Shown here: one piece after another, positions 43,584-52,000 of the stretch
Numbering within the stretch: the stretch's first letter is position 1
How the letters are laid out: each line of letters starts with the position of its first letter
From: Bacteroidales bacterium
GTDB lineage: Bacteria > Bacteroidota > Bacteroidia > Bacteroidales > UBA932
DNA length: 64,000 bases
Reading direction: 5' to 3'
Assembly (NCBI GenBank): GCA_017415715.1
Contig: JAFQFD010000020.1
Coordinates: 46,139-110,138 of the forward strand
Notes under the pieces: generated by a model
Seen by the model: the letters and a program-made list of their open reading frames with translations, nothing else
Told to the model about the DNA's origin: nothing
Databases searched by the model: none
Program-made: the position numbers and the translations under genes

Positions 43584-44021
43584 TTAGGCCAACTTGCCCC
43601 AGTCGATGAAGCCAGGCAGAAGCTCCAGCTCCACAGGGATGCTCATGTCGCCCTCCTTTGTATCTCGCTTGTTCTCGACAAACTGACAGTTGCGGATCTT
43701 ATCCGTCACGATCTTTCCGTTTGCCGGAAGATATGACACTGTGATATCGAAAGGTGCTATATCCTGAATGCGTCCGTTCACGCTCTGACTCTGTATGGCG
43801 ACAACCTCGCTCATGATCAGCGTGATCTTGGCACTCGGGGTGATTCGCCCCTTACCTCGACCTACAGGATGGCGCCCGGCACCATAGATATTCTGCATGT
43901 CCTGTTTGTCTCCGTAGGAAATGGCTGTGATTCCGGTAACAGGCACGCCGTTGATGCAAAGTACCACGTCAGCCCAGCCGTATTCCACACCGTTAATCAA
44001 CGGAATTCCATTGTTGTGCAT
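43584..44021 (-). CDS. Tail tube protein
   Basis: A 145-residue protein directly downstream of the sheath gene. Strand-rich with VEYGWADVVLCINGVPVTGITAISY at the start and the repeated core ITLIMSEVVAIQ ... DITVSYLPANGKIVTDKIRNC. The end reads MSIPVELELLPGFIDW. Size, strand content and order match the contractile-tail tube (Mu gpM-like). Confidence 0.75.
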   Translation of the reverse strand: MHNNGIPLINGVEYGWADVVLCINGVPVTGITAISYGDKQDMQNIYGAGRHPVGRGKGRITPSAKITLIMSEVVAIQSQSVNGRIQDIAPFDITVSYLPANGKIVTDKIRNCQFVENKRDTKEGDMSIPVELELLPGFIDWGKLA

Positions 44022-44040
44022 TGTCGTTCTGTTTTAATGG

Positions 44041-45210
44041 TTACACACTTGCTGCAAATCCGATCTTGATGCCGAGCCTACGCATTACACCTGTCGGAAC
44101 ATTGGTGATGACCATCTCCACCTCAGAAGTAGAAAGCACATTCTGGTTCGGATCAATCTCCACCTTGTAGCCACTGAGCTCACCGGCTTTTTCCATGTCT
44201 TCGAGGGCCTTGTTTGCAGTGATCTGCAAATCCTCCACTACATAGGTCGCAAGCTTGCCAGTTGATGAATCAACCTTAAGCGGACGGCCAAGCTTAGGGA
44301 GCGTGTATGTGCGCACGCCTCTGCAAGCCTTATCCATCGTCCTTACGGCCTCAATATAGGCATAGTCCGATGTAGCAGCATCCATGGTGTGAGAGTCATT
44401 GAAGTATGACCCTGCAAATCCGTCATAAGTGACGAAATACAAGTATCTGGAAGCATCAAGCGCCTCAATAACAGCACGGTCAAGATCTCTCAGGAGTGTT
44501 CCGTCGCCAAACGCCGGAACAGCGATTCCTGTAGGGAACTTCTCAACCCATGCGATACTTTCGTTCACAGCAGCTGCTGAACATATACCCACAAGATCAC
44601 CGAGTCCGGAAACGGATGCTTTGGAGGCGTTATCTGCACTTGCGTACAGTTCCGCAGCTACGCCTGCTCCGTCCTGTCCGATGATGACAGAAACACCGTA
44701 CTGGTTGGCACCTGCAAGATCTGCCGGCATAGCCGTCACGTCAAGCACTTTCGGGGCGTAAAGGATCTGCATTGGTCTGTCCTGAGATTCCAGCGCGTTG
44801 TGCACCGCCTTAAGGCTGTTAAGCACTGTGGCCGACAGTTCAACAGTTCCGTTCCATACACCAACCTGGCGGATCTTACCGCCTGCGTAGTCCTGCATCT
44901 TCTTGATCTCTGCAAATGTTGGGTTACTGGTTGCAGGCTTGAAGATACCGACATACAGGGTAATAGCCGGGTTGCAGCTGTATATAGAACTGAGGATATA
45001 ATGCAGGACGCGGATTTCCCACGCCGCAGCATCAGCCTTGATTCCCAGTTTCTCAGCAGTCTCTATGGTAGAGACAGCCTGAATGCGGGCCTTATCTGTA
45101 AAGCCCTCAGGTAATGTGCTGCCGTAGAACAGGAGACCTGAAATATGGTCTTCCCCTGGCAGTGAACGAGGGATATTCCCGTTCGTCCTTGTAATCTTAA
45201 GCTGCTGCAT
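44041..45210 (-). CDS. Tail sheath protein (DUF2586-like)
   Basis: A 389-residue protein with sheath features: N-terminal SLPGEDHISGLLFYGSTLPEG, a middle with GVSVIIGQDGAG and GLGDLVGICSAAAVNESIAWVEK, and the conserved C-terminal third with DGFAGSYFNDSHTMDAATSDYAYIEAVRTMDKACRGVRTYTLP that forms the handshake strands. It wraps the tube and contracts on infection, so the phage is a myovirus. It overlaps the upstream small gene by one base. Confidence 0.88.
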   Translation of the reverse strand: MQQLKITRTNGNIPRSLPGEDHISGLLFYGSTLPEGFTDKARIQAVSTIETAEKLGIKADAAAWEIRVLHYILSSIYSCNPAITLYVGIFKPATSNPTFAEIKKMQDYAGGKIRQVGVWNGTVELSATVLNSLKAVHNALESQDRPMQILYAPKVLDVTAMPADLAGANQYGVSVIIGQDGAGVAAELYASADNASKASVSGLGDLVGICSAAAVNESIAWVEKFPTGIAVPAFGDGTLLRDLDRAVIEALDASRYLYFVTYDGFAGSYFNDSHTMDAATSDYAYIEAVRTMDKACRGVRTYTLPKLGRPLKVDSSTGKLATYVVEDLQITANKALEDMEKAGELSGYKVEIDPNQNVLSTSEVEMVITNVPTGVMRRLGIKIGFAASV

Positions 45211-45584
45211 TATTCGTCGGTTTTATTGTTCTCTCCTGCATTCGCATCTGAGCCCTGGCCATCTGAATTGCCCTGGTCGTCAGTATTCGACCCGCCTGCG
45301 TCGCCCTGATTGTCGGCAGATCCGTCTGACTTCTGCCCTGCATCCTTATCCGTGTCATCATCGGCAGCGAATGCCTGTGCCTTTGTCAGAGTAACGACAG
45401 CCTTGTTCTTAAGAGAGCGGGCATGGTTCTTTGCATCGCAAAGGGCATAGAACGGCGTTCCGTCAGAAGTGATATGCACCTCTTTCATTTCCGGATTGGC
45501 CGCAAAAACCTCCTTTGCAATCTTCTTTGCAGAAGCATCCTGAACAGTCTTGCCCGTCTTGGTTGTTGTTTTCCTTGTTGCCAT
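45210..45584 (-). CDS. Small structural-block protein with Asp/Gly/Asn-rich tail
   Basis: A 124-residue protein. Residues 15-75 are a small domain seen in many phages near capsid genes: KEVFAANPEMKEVHITSDGTPFY and DAKNHARSLKNKAVVTLTKAQ. From residue 80 on it is a low-complexity run of Asp, Gly, Asn, Ser and Gln (DGSADNQGDAGGSN). Exact role unknown. It sits between the lysis genes and the sheath. Confidence 0.6.
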   Translation of the reverse strand: MATRKTTTKTGKTVQDASAKKIAKEVFAANPEMKEVHITSDGTPFYALCDAKNHARSLKNKAVVTLTKAQAFAADDDTDKDAGQKSDGSADNQGDAGGSNTDDQGNSDGQGSDANAGENNKTDE

Positions 45585-45594
45585 TGGTATTGTG

Positions 45595-46242
45595 TTAAAA
45601 TGGTTTCAAATATCGTTTAAGTATCTTCCATGCTATCCATAACAGAAAGCAAATCAGAGCAGCAATCCCCAGATAAAAAAATGTCTTCTGGATCCAGGAC
45701 ATCCCAAACCTTTCATCAGTTTTCAGTTCGGTCTTGATGTCCGCTGTTGTATCAGTGGCAAGGGTTCCATTATCCTGGCACTCCAGTTCCACTGTGGAAA
45801 TGCTGCGGGTATCGCTCACGACAGTATTGCTATCCACCTGCTGAGTTGCACGTCTGCGTTGTTCGGTACTCCGTTTCTTGACCGGGGGCGTTCCCGTCGT
45901 AGAATCGACAGGCAAAGAGGTATCAAACTCCTCTGTGACTGTCACGACCTCCTCATCCTCACGGAGCGAACTGACCGCATCCTCGGTCATTATCTGCCGG
46001 ATGGAATCCGTCTGCATGGCATTCAGCTGCTGCTCAATCGCAAGCTGTGTCTGCTGGAGGAGATCGATCTTCTCCTCCATCTGCGCCATCGTCCTTTGAG
46101 CCTTTTGGTAGGTCCCGCAGCCCGATAAGGACAGGGCACTCATCATGATGCTCGCAACGATTGGCAGTGTCGATCGCCTTACGCAGACGCGCCATCTCCC
46201 GCTTGGTCGAGCCAAGATCCTTCCGTGTTGCACTGAGCTCAT
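45595..46242 (-). CDS. Spanin-like lipoprotein with C-terminal membrane helix
   Basis: Up to 215 residues (the true start is uncertain within the first 25; the frame overlaps the i-spanin-like gene by 209 bases). A signal peptide with lipobox (MMSALSLSGC) is followed by a coiled coil (AQMEEKIDLLQQTQLAIEQQ), a long polar periplasmic part and a C-terminal membrane helix (FFYLGIAALICFLLWIAWKI). A lipidated N-terminus plus a C-terminal helix is the layout of unimolecular spanins (as in T1), which link outer and inner membranes and fuse them after the endolysin has acted. It follows the amidase endolysin. Confidence 0.65.
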   Translation of the reverse strand: MSSVQHGRILARPSGRWRVCVRRSTLPIVASIMMSALSLSGCGTYQKAQRTMAQMEEKIDLLQQTQLAIEQQLNAMQTDSIRQIMTEDAVSSLREDEEVVTVTEEFDTSLPVDSTTGTPPVKKRSTEQRRRATQQVDSNTVVSDTRSISTVELECQDNGTLATDTTADIKTELKTDERFGMSWIQKTFFYLGIAALICFLLWIAWKILKRYLKPF

Positions 46243-46486
46243 CTTTTGTCGTTGTCAATTCCCCTCTGACTGAGGCAAGTTCCTCCCTCAGAGGGGCAAG
46301 TATATCCTCTATGAGTATTCTGGTGGCGTGCTCCGCATTGTCGAGCCTTACTGTCTCTGCCTCTGCCTTAGCCTTTTCCGCTTCGGCTTTTGCTTTGAGC
46401 ACCGTCGAGCGGAGCGTGAACAGGGCAATGATCAGCGCGATAAGACCGCCACCAAGTACAAAGTTTAGTATCTCGCTGGTCTGCAT
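46034..46486 (-). CDS. I-spanin-like protein: N-terminal membrane helix and coiled coil
   Basis: A 150-residue protein with one N-terminal helix (FVLGGGLIALIIALFTL), then a long coiled coil (KAKAEAEKAKAEAETVR ... ELTTTKDELSATRKDLG). A Cys-His pair follows (RCEHHDECPVLIG). Its last 209 bases overlap the spanin-like lipoprotein gene in another frame, as Rz and Rz1 do. It starts 4 bases after the endolysin stop. Together endolysin and these two genes make a lysis cassette; the holin is not obvious here. Confidence 0.65.
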   Translation of the reverse strand: MQTSEILNFVLGGGLIALIIALFTLRSTVLKAKAEAEKAKAEAETVRLDNAEHATRILIEDILAPLREELASVRGELTTTKDELSATRKDLGSTKREMARLRKAIDTANRCEHHDECPVLIGLRDLPKGSKDDGADGGEDRSPPADTACD

Positions 46487-46490
46487 TGTC

Positions 46491-46958
46491 CTATTGATTT
46501 ATGCCTATCTCTTTCAGGAATGTCGGCACATTAAATGACGGACAGGCCTTGTTTACACCAGGAATATCACCGTGTCCTATAATCCTGACATTTGGATGTT
46601 TCCTGTGGAAGTTCAGGATATATTCAGCAAGAGCCTTACGCTGTGCTTCTGTCCTGGTGTCCTTAGGCTTTTTCCGCTTATCGAGGCCACCAGCATACAC
46701 TATATGTCTGCTGACGCCGTTGTAGCCTTTGGCACCATTGGTTATCTCCCAGTCATCAACCCACGCGTCTTCATTGTTATCGACAAGCCTTTCAACAGTT
46801 CCGTCAAGATGGATAAGGTCCGTATATCCTACCTGCTTCCAGCCCCTACCTTTCGGATAAGGAGCAGTGTGCCACGCCCGAATAGCATCGGAAGTTACCT
46901 CACGACCTTGGGGCGTGGCAGTGCAGTGAATAACAAGATATTTCAGCTCCTTTTTCAT
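46491..46958 (-). CDS. N-acetylmuramoyl-L-alanine amidase (endolysin)
   Basis: A 155-residue Amidase_2 domain protein. Zinc ligands and the core are clear: YLVIHCTATPQGREV (first His), WKQVGYTDLIHLDGTVE, GVSRHIVYAGGLDKRK, DTRTEAQRKALAEYI, and IIGHGDIPGVNKACPSF (second His and the Cys). It cuts the bond between MurNAc and the stem peptide. No signal peptide, so it needs a holin. Starts the lysis cassette after the capsid gene. Confidence 0.92.
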   Translation of the reverse strand: MKKELKYLVIHCTATPQGREVTSDAIRAWHTAPYPKGRGWKQVGYTDLIHLDGTVERLVDNNEDAWVDDWEITNGAKGYNGVSRHIVYAGGLDKRKKPKDTRTEAQRKALAEYILNFHRKHPNVRIIGHGDIPGVNKACPSFNVPTFLKEIGINQ

Positions 46959-46977
46959 CTGCTCGAACTATTCGAGT

Positions 46978-48045
46978 TTAGGCCTTTGCGCTCACGATTG
47001 CACCCAATCCCTCAGCCTTAAGAGGCAGACAGATGTTGTATGTGCGCATAGAGAAAAGATTCTCCTGGTTCTCAGGGTTGCTTGCAGCATCCTTAAGGTA
47101 TGACTTGGTGGATCCGTCTGCACGCATCGCACGTCCCAGGCAGAATGCTACTGAGCACTGCATATTGTTTGCTCCAGGAACAGATCCATACGCAGTCTTT
47201 GCCAATGTAGTGACATCGTAGTAAGGGCATTCGTCATACTCATAGATGTCGAACCCGTAGATCTTCGAGATCTTACCTGTCTGATAGTCATAATACTGGT
47301 TTGCGAACTTCTGGTCATTCTCAAGCATATCTGCAACATGATCCGCACAGAGGACGAGGATACGGCCCTGCTTTGGTGCCTTAGCCTTATCAAATGCTTT
47401 CTTAAGCTTCGCGATATCCTTTCTGACCATAGTCTTGCGTCCATCCTCAGCAGTACCGCTTGTAAGGACAACAGGTGTCTTTGCGGTATTCTCAGCAGGG
47501 GCAAGTGCATGGATCGCACGAGAATACTTCTTTTCCTTGAACGCCTCCGTGTGCTTCTCGATCACGACAGCCATCTTATCGTATGATATTGCATGAAGTT
47601 CGTCGTCAGTGATACGTGTCGGCTTGGACTGGAACTTATCAAGGGTGACAGCCTTATCTCCATCCGGAAGATCCTCGATTTCGAGCGGGTATGTATTATT
47701 ATTCACAAGGATGGTAGGGTCTCCGCCAAGGTCCACGAAGTGGATGACATCCTTATTCACATACTGGTCATAGCTGCGGATTCTGTTATACCAGCCCACA
47801 GACTCATCGTCAGACCTGAACGCCTTGATGAGCTCGCCGGTCCACACCTCGGCAAAGATGCCGACCCTCATAACCCCCGCTGGGGCAAAATTACCGATAG
47901 CCGATGCAGCCACGGAAATACCGTTCGCCGCCACTGCGCCGGTTGCAGGGTCAAAGCCTGCAATTCCTGCGATTGTCGCACCCGCTACCGAGTTGAATGC
48001 GACGCCTGCAATGAGCCCTAAAAGGGCAAAAAGAAACTTTTTCAT
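46978..48045 (-). CDS. Major capsid protein
   Basis: A 355-residue protein just downstream of the protease-scaffold gene, the position of Mu gpT. Central marks: AEVWTGELIKAFRSDD, DVIHFVDLGGDPTILVNNNTYPLE, KFQSKPTRITDDELHAISYDKM and RILVLCADHVADMLENDQKF, with a C-terminal YNICLPLKAEGLGAIV. This resembles the capsid proteins of Bacteroidota Mu-like phages with an HK97 fold. Odd: the first 30 residues (MKKFLFALLGLIAGVAFNSV) look like a signal peptide. They may be a delta-like part removed by the prohead protease. Confidence 0.8.
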   Translation of the reverse strand: MKKFLFALLGLIAGVAFNSVAGATIAGIAGFDPATGAVAANGISVAASAIGNFAPAGVMRVGIFAEVWTGELIKAFRSDDESVGWYNRIRSYDQYVNKDVIHFVDLGGDPTILVNNNTYPLEIEDLPDGDKAVTLDKFQSKPTRITDDELHAISYDKMAVVIEKHTEAFKEKKYSRAIHALAPAENTAKTPVVLTSGTAEDGRKTMVRKDIAKLKKAFDKAKAPKQGRILVLCADHVADMLENDQKFANQYYDYQTGKISKIYGFDIYEYDECPYYDVTTLAKTAYGSVPGANNMQCSVAFCLGRAMRADGSTKSYLKDAASNPENQENLFSMRTYNICLPLKAEGLGAIVSAKA

Positions 48046-48060
48046 TCGTCGTTGATTGGT

Positions 48061-49008
48061 TTAGAATGTAGGGTTTACTCCGTAATGCTCCTTGTAGAGC
48101 TTACAGTATTTCTCGCGGTCATTCTCGCGCATCTCCATCAGCTGCTCTGCTGTATGCTCCTCCCATTTGAGGTTGAGCGGGGCGCTGCCACCGTTAGGAT
48201 TGATGACCTCTGTCGGCTTCTTTACCGGGTTGTAGAGATTCATGGTCTCGCGCAGATCGTCAAGGCCAACCTTTTTGCCGAGATTGATAAAATGATCCTT
48301 TTTGTCTGCCGGGATCCTGTGCTCGTTAATGGCAGCCTGGACTGCGTCTGTGATGCGCGCGAGTCTCAGCGTGTCATTCTCCTGCTGCAACTGCCGAATC
48401 GCAGTCACAGCCTGCTCCTCAGTCGAAGCCTCCGCCAGACCGAGTGTCATAAGAATTCTGTTCATCGAAAATTGTGTTAAGGTTTGTGTATTGTCGTCGC
48501 CACCGTCCTCACCGTCCGGCCCGACATTTTTCTTAAGAAGTGGGAGTAAGGCTGCATCCTCATCCATGGCAAGGGTGAGGACATTGCCGTTCTCGTAGAT
48601 CTTGCAGCACTGCAATGCGTCATCGTTAGCCCCGATATCCACGATTGAAACCTCGTTGAGCTTCGACTTCGTCACTGTTGGTCTGGTCTGTCCGGGAACA
48701 AGTAAAGCGGGGTCCTCTGATATCTCGATGACCTCCAGCCCTGCCGAAAGCATACGGAGCGTTCCGCGTTCCCATTTCTGGGCGATAATCTTCTCCTCAT
48801 CAGTATCTCCGTCGATCTGCGGCGTGCCATAGAGGACATCACCGTCGATGCGGATGTTCGTTATCGTTCCGATAGGAAGCCTTGCGGAACGTGTGTGCAT
48901 GTATAAGAGGATTGGGTTCTTTTTGTACTGCTCCAGGTTGATTCCCTCCGTCAGTACACGTGAGCCGTAGCAGTTGAGCCTCGGCGTAGAAATTACAGCT
49001 TCTTTCAT
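48061..49008 (-). CDS. Prohead protease fused to scaffold
   Basis: About 315 residues from the ATG at 49008 (MKEAVISTPRLN); the frame upstream runs through the tRNA gene and is not used. Residues 1-140 follow the HK97-type serine protease: NPILLYMHTRSARLPIG with the catalytic His and RMLSAGLEVIE with the Ser, then KLNEVSIVDIGAND. The C-terminal half is helical and acidic (NDTLRLARITDAVQ, HTAEQLMEMREND), the scaffold. This matches Mu gpI, in which protease and scaffold share a gene. The capsid gene follows after 15 bases. Confidence 0.85.
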   Translation of the reverse strand: MKEAVISTPRLNCYGSRVLTEGINLEQYKKNPILLYMHTRSARLPIGTITNIRIDGDVLYGTPQIDGDTDEEKIIAQKWERGTLRMLSAGLEVIEISEDPALLVPGQTRPTVTKSKLNEVSIVDIGANDDALQCCKIYENGNVLTLAMDEDAALLPLLKKNVGPDGEDGGDDNTQTLTQFSMNRILMTLGLAEASTEEQAVTAIRQLQQENDTLRLARITDAVQAAINEHRIPADKKDHFINLGKKVGLDDLRETMNLYNPVKKPTEVINPNGGSAPLNLKWEEHTAEQLMEMRENDREKYCKLYKEHYGVNPTF

Positions 49009-49092
49009 TCTTTCATAAATAGGCTTCGGGGATGCCGGCACCGCCTGCGGTCCCGGCACGCCCTCGGCCAGCGTCGCAAAAAAGGGGTTTCG

Positions 49093-49164
49093 TAGCGGAG
49101 GCGGGAATCGAACCCGCGACCTTGAGGGAATGAACCTCACGAGCTACCTCTGCTCTACTCCGCG
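49093..49164 (-). tRNA. tRNA-Met(CAU), initiator-like
   Basis: A complete cloverleaf on the minus strand: acceptor GCGGAG/CTCCGC (six pairs), D-stem GAGC/GCTC, anticodon arm TGAGG-TTCATTC-CCTCA with anticodon CAT, variable AGGTC, T-arm GCGGG-TTCGATT-CCCGC. Position 1 is C and 72 is T, which cannot pair, and pair 11:24 is A:U; both are initiator marks. Only two of the three G:C pairs in the anticodon stem are present. CCA is not encoded. It lies between the two divergent late operons. Confidence 0.88.
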
Positions 49165-49210
49165 TTGTTTATGTCGCAAAATTGACATAATCCGGACACC
49201 GTAACAAACA

Positions 49211-49278
49211 GAGTGTAAAAACCTTACACTCTATTTTACAACCCGAAGATTCAGAGGCATTTTTGCGTCGCAAAAACA
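49211..49278. promoter_or_regulatory. Palindromes between divergent late operons
   Basis: AGAGTGTAA/TTACACTCT with a 5-nt loop (49211-49233) and TTTTTGCG-T-CGCAAAAA (49262-49278). They lie upstream of the terminase operon and downstream or upstream of the tRNA and protease genes, so they may be activator sites (a Mu C-like role) or terminators. No consensus -7 box is visible for the terminase operon, as would fit an activated late promoter. Confidence 0.45.
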
Positions 49279-49306
49279 CTTTTTTCAAACGAGATCTTCA
49301 ATATGA

Positions 49307-49777
49307 ATGGGAAAAAACATTAACATAGAGCGTAAGGAATTTGCCGAAACTCTATACATGCAGGGCGTCCCGCAGAACGCTATCGCCGAGAAAGTCGGAA
49401 CATCTGCGAACACAATAAACAGATGGGTCAAGGAAGGAAGCTGGGCCGAAAAGAGAGCTGCACAGTCACTGACCAGAAAGGAGGTCGTTAATAATGTCCT
49501 CAGGTCGGTAAATAAACTTGCAGAGAAACTTGGAGAAGTTGAGGATATTAGCTCTGTCAGCGGTATTGCTGACCAGCTTTCCAAGTTGTCGGCCACGATC
49601 AACAAACTTGACAAAGAGGCCTCAGTCGTGGACTTCGTCGAGTGCTTCATGGCATTCGGACGTTGGCTCGAATATCAGGCAGAAACAGATCCGGAAATCA
49701 CAGCCGAGTTCAGAAAGATGGTCAACAAGTACCAGAACAAATATATCCTCGAACTTCTCGGCAGCAAGGCACAGTAA
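49307..49777 (+). CDS. Terminase small subunit / gp27-like HTH protein
   Basis: A 156-residue protein at the head of the plus-strand late operon. An N-terminal helix-turn-helix is clear (EFAETLYMQGVPQNAIAEKV, TSANTINRWVKEGSW), followed by a helical oligomerization region and SVVDFVECFMAFGRWLEYQ. This is the layout of small terminase subunits of Mu-like phages. It would recognise packaging DNA near the phage left end and hand it to the large subunit, encoded 3 bases downstream. Confidence 0.75.
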   Translation: MGKNINIERKEFAETLYMQGVPQNAIAEKVGTSANTINRWVKEGSWAEKRAAQSLTRKEVVNNVLRSVNKLAEKLGEVEDISSVSGIADQLSKLSATINKLDKEASVVDFVECFMAFGRWLEYQAETDPEITAEFRKMVNKYQNKYILELLGSKAQ

Positions 49778-49780
49778 TAT

Positions 49781-51322
49781 ATGGCAGCACGCAAGAAACA
49801 GAAAGATGCTCTGCGGGAATGGAACCAGTGGTGTGAGACAGTACAGACCAGTACCGCGCTGAAAGCGCAGGAGACCACAGCGCAGAAGAATGCACGCATC
49901 AAGCGACTGCGTGCCGATTATCCCGCATTCGTGGACTATTATTTCCCGCACTATACGGATGACCCCGTAACCGGGAAACACACAGCGTGCGCTCCTTTCC
50001 ACATCAAGGCAGCCAATACCATACGAAAGGAACGCAACCTGCAATATGCTGCGGAATGGGCCCGTGGCCACGCCAAGAGTACCCATTTCGACATCTTCAT
50101 ACCTCTGTGGCTTAAAGCCCAGGCAGTCCCGGAACTCCATGTGATGGTGCTGGTCGGCAAGAGTCAGGACAACGCAAACACGCTACTCGGTGACATTCAG
50201 GCAGAACTTGAATTCAACCAGCGATATATAGCAGACTTTGGCAAACAAAAAAATGAGGGTTCCTGGCAAGATGGTGAATTTGTCACAGTGGACGGAACCG
50301 CTTTCTTTGCCCGTGGCCGTGGCCAGTCTCCGCGAGGTCTCAGGTATCGGAGCCATAGACCCGATTATGTAGTCATAGACGACTTGGATGATGATGAGCT
50401 TGTAAACAACCCGGACAGAGTCAAGAGGCTCACCAAATGGCTCAAAGAAGCACTGTTCGGAACACTTGACGGAGGGCGCGGACGTTTTATCATGGTCGGC
50501 AACCTTATCGGCAAGTGCAGCGTTCTGGCAAACTTCATCGCTTCAAAGGGCGTGATCACACACAGGGTCGATGCCATAGACAAAAACGGCGAGCCATCTT
50601 GGAAAGAGAAATGGACTATCGAAGAGCTCCAGGCAATGCAGCAGTTCATGGGTTATATATCATTCCAAAGGGAAATGATGAACAACCCTATCACGGAGGG
50701 CGCGATCTTCCGTCGTGATTGGATCAAGTGGAAAAAGCGCTTGCCATACAGCAGATATGATCATCTCGTGGCCTACTGCGACCCGTCTTTCAAAAGCTCG
50801 ACAAAGAACGACTACAAGGCCATCAAACTGTGGGGCAAGGTTGGAACAGAGTTGCATAATCTTGGGGCATTCGTACGCCAGTGTTCCGTGGCCGAAATGG
50901 TAAGGTGGTTCTATGATCTGCATGAGAAGATGATCGCAGCTGATGCGGTGTGTGATTATTTCATTGAGGCGAACTTCCTGCAGGACACCCTGCTCGATGA
51001 GTTCACCCGCGAGGGCAACCTGAGAGGGTACCAGCTTCCGATCAGAGGCGACAAACGAAAGAAGCCGGATAAATTCCAGCGAATTGAGGCCGTTTCTCCA
51101 CTATGGGAAAGAGGGTTTGTCTATTACGATAAATCGCTGGAGGAGGATCCTGACATGAATGCAGGACTGGAGCAGACACTGGCGTTCGAGAAAGGAATGA
51201 GCGGACATGACGACGCCCCTGATGCTGATGAGGGCGCAATCTATATTTTACAACAGCGTACACGCGTGGAGGCTTTCAAGCCATCCATAGGCAGACGCAC
51301 AACACCAAGGAACCAATGGTAA
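49781..51322 (+). CDS. Terminase large subunit (Mu gp28-like)
   Basis: A 513-residue packaging motor. The ATPase half has the variant Walker A of this family, AEWARGHAKSTHFDI, Walker B YVVIDDLDDDELV, and a coupling segment FIMVGNLIGKCS. The nuclease half has VAYCDPSFKSS, CDYFIEANF and the C-terminal HDDAPDADEGAIYIL, the acidic metal-binding residues. It cuts and pumps DNA into the prohead. Headful packaging with flanking host DNA is expected for a Mu-like phage. Confidence 0.9.
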   Translation: MAARKKQKDALREWNQWCETVQTSTALKAQETTAQKNARIKRLRADYPAFVDYYFPHYTDDPVTGKHTACAPFHIKAANTIRKERNLQYAAEWARGHAKSTHFDIFIPLWLKAQAVPELHVMVLVGKSQDNANTLLGDIQAELEFNQRYIADFGKQKNEGSWQDGEFVTVDGTAFFARGRGQSPRGLRYRSHRPDYVVIDDLDDDELVNNPDRVKRLTKWLKEALFGTLDGGRGRFIMVGNLIGKCSVLANFIASKGVITHRVDAIDKNGEPSWKEKWTIEELQAMQQFMGYISFQREMMNNPITEGAIFRRDWIKWKKRLPYSRYDHLVAYCDPSFKSSTKNDYKAIKLWGKVGTELHNLGAFVRQCSVAEMVRWFYDLHEKMIAADAVCDYFIEANFLQDTLLDEFTREGNLRGYQLPIRGDKRKKPDKFQRIEAVSPLWERGFVYYDKSLEEDPDMNAGLEQTLAFEKGMSGHDDAPDADEGAIYILQQRTRVEAFKPSIGRRTTPRNQW

Positions 51323-51549
51323 AGTTTTTCAAGGCAGTAGTGTTCAGTATCAGGCTGAACAGGGAAATCCGCAAGGCAAAGCGCGGTAAGGCACGCACCG
51401 GGCACAAGCACATGGTCCTCAATATAGGAGGGAAACCGATGTGTGTAAGCAAGATGCACATCTCTAACCTCATAGGAAAGGGAGGTGTGTTCAAAGAGGG
51501 CACTCAGATGTCCGATATCTCAAAAGTGGCACTGTTTATTGCGAGGTAG
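51316..51549 (+). CDS. Small basic protein after terminase
   Basis: A 77-residue basic protein whose start overlaps the terminase stop by 7 bases. It has LNREIRKAKRGKARTGHKHM and ISNLIGKGGVFKEGTQMSDI. I do not recognise it. By position it could be a small head or packaging accessory protein. Coding is supported by the tight packing between two recognisable genes. Confidence 0.55.
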   Translation: MVKFFKAVVFSIRLNREIRKAKRGKARTGHKHMVLNIGGKPMCVSKMHISNLIGKGGVFKEGTQMSDISKVALFIAR

Positions 51550-51552
51550 AGA

Positions 51553-51978
51553 ATGTTTCTGAATACCGAAGATTACCGCGTCGTATGTAGCGACGCAAGC
51601 CTTGATGTCATTACACAGAGCAGCGATGAAATCCGCCAGAAAGCAGAGCGTACTGCAATGGAGGAGGTTGCGGGATATGTGCGTTCACGATACGACATCG
51701 ATGAGGCTTACCAGGCAGAGGGCGAAGACAGGAACCCTCTGCTCGTTCAGCTTACCGTCAGTATAGCTCTCTATTACCTCGGAATGTGGCTGCCTCATTT
51801 CATGGCCAGCGACAATCGCGAAATTCTGTATGAGAATGCGATCGCCCGTCTGAAAGACATTCAGAAAGGGGCGTTTACCCCGGATCTTCCACAATACACA
51901 GCAGAGGACATCGAGGGTGAAGACGCAGGACAGCCTATGAGATTCGGGTCCATGAAGCGACAGAATTACGATTATTAA
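51553..51978 (+). CDS. DUF1320 / gp36-like head-tail protein
   Basis: A 141-residue helical protein of the Mu gp36 family: MFLNTEDYRVVCSDASLDVI at the start, AMEEVAGYVRSRYD, QLTVSIALYYLGMWLPHFM and ENAIARLKDIQKGAFTPDLP. The family is thought to be a head-tail adaptor. In Mu it lies after the capsid gene; here it is between terminase and portal. Confidence 0.75.
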   Translation: MFLNTEDYRVVCSDASLDVITQSSDEIRQKAERTAMEEVAGYVRSRYDIDEAYQAEGEDRNPLLVQLTVSIALYYLGMWLPHFMASDNREILYENAIARLKDIQKGAFTPDLPQYTAEDIEGEDAGQPMRFGSMKRQNYDY

Positions 51979-52000
51979 ACACCGTTCAAACACTGATTAA

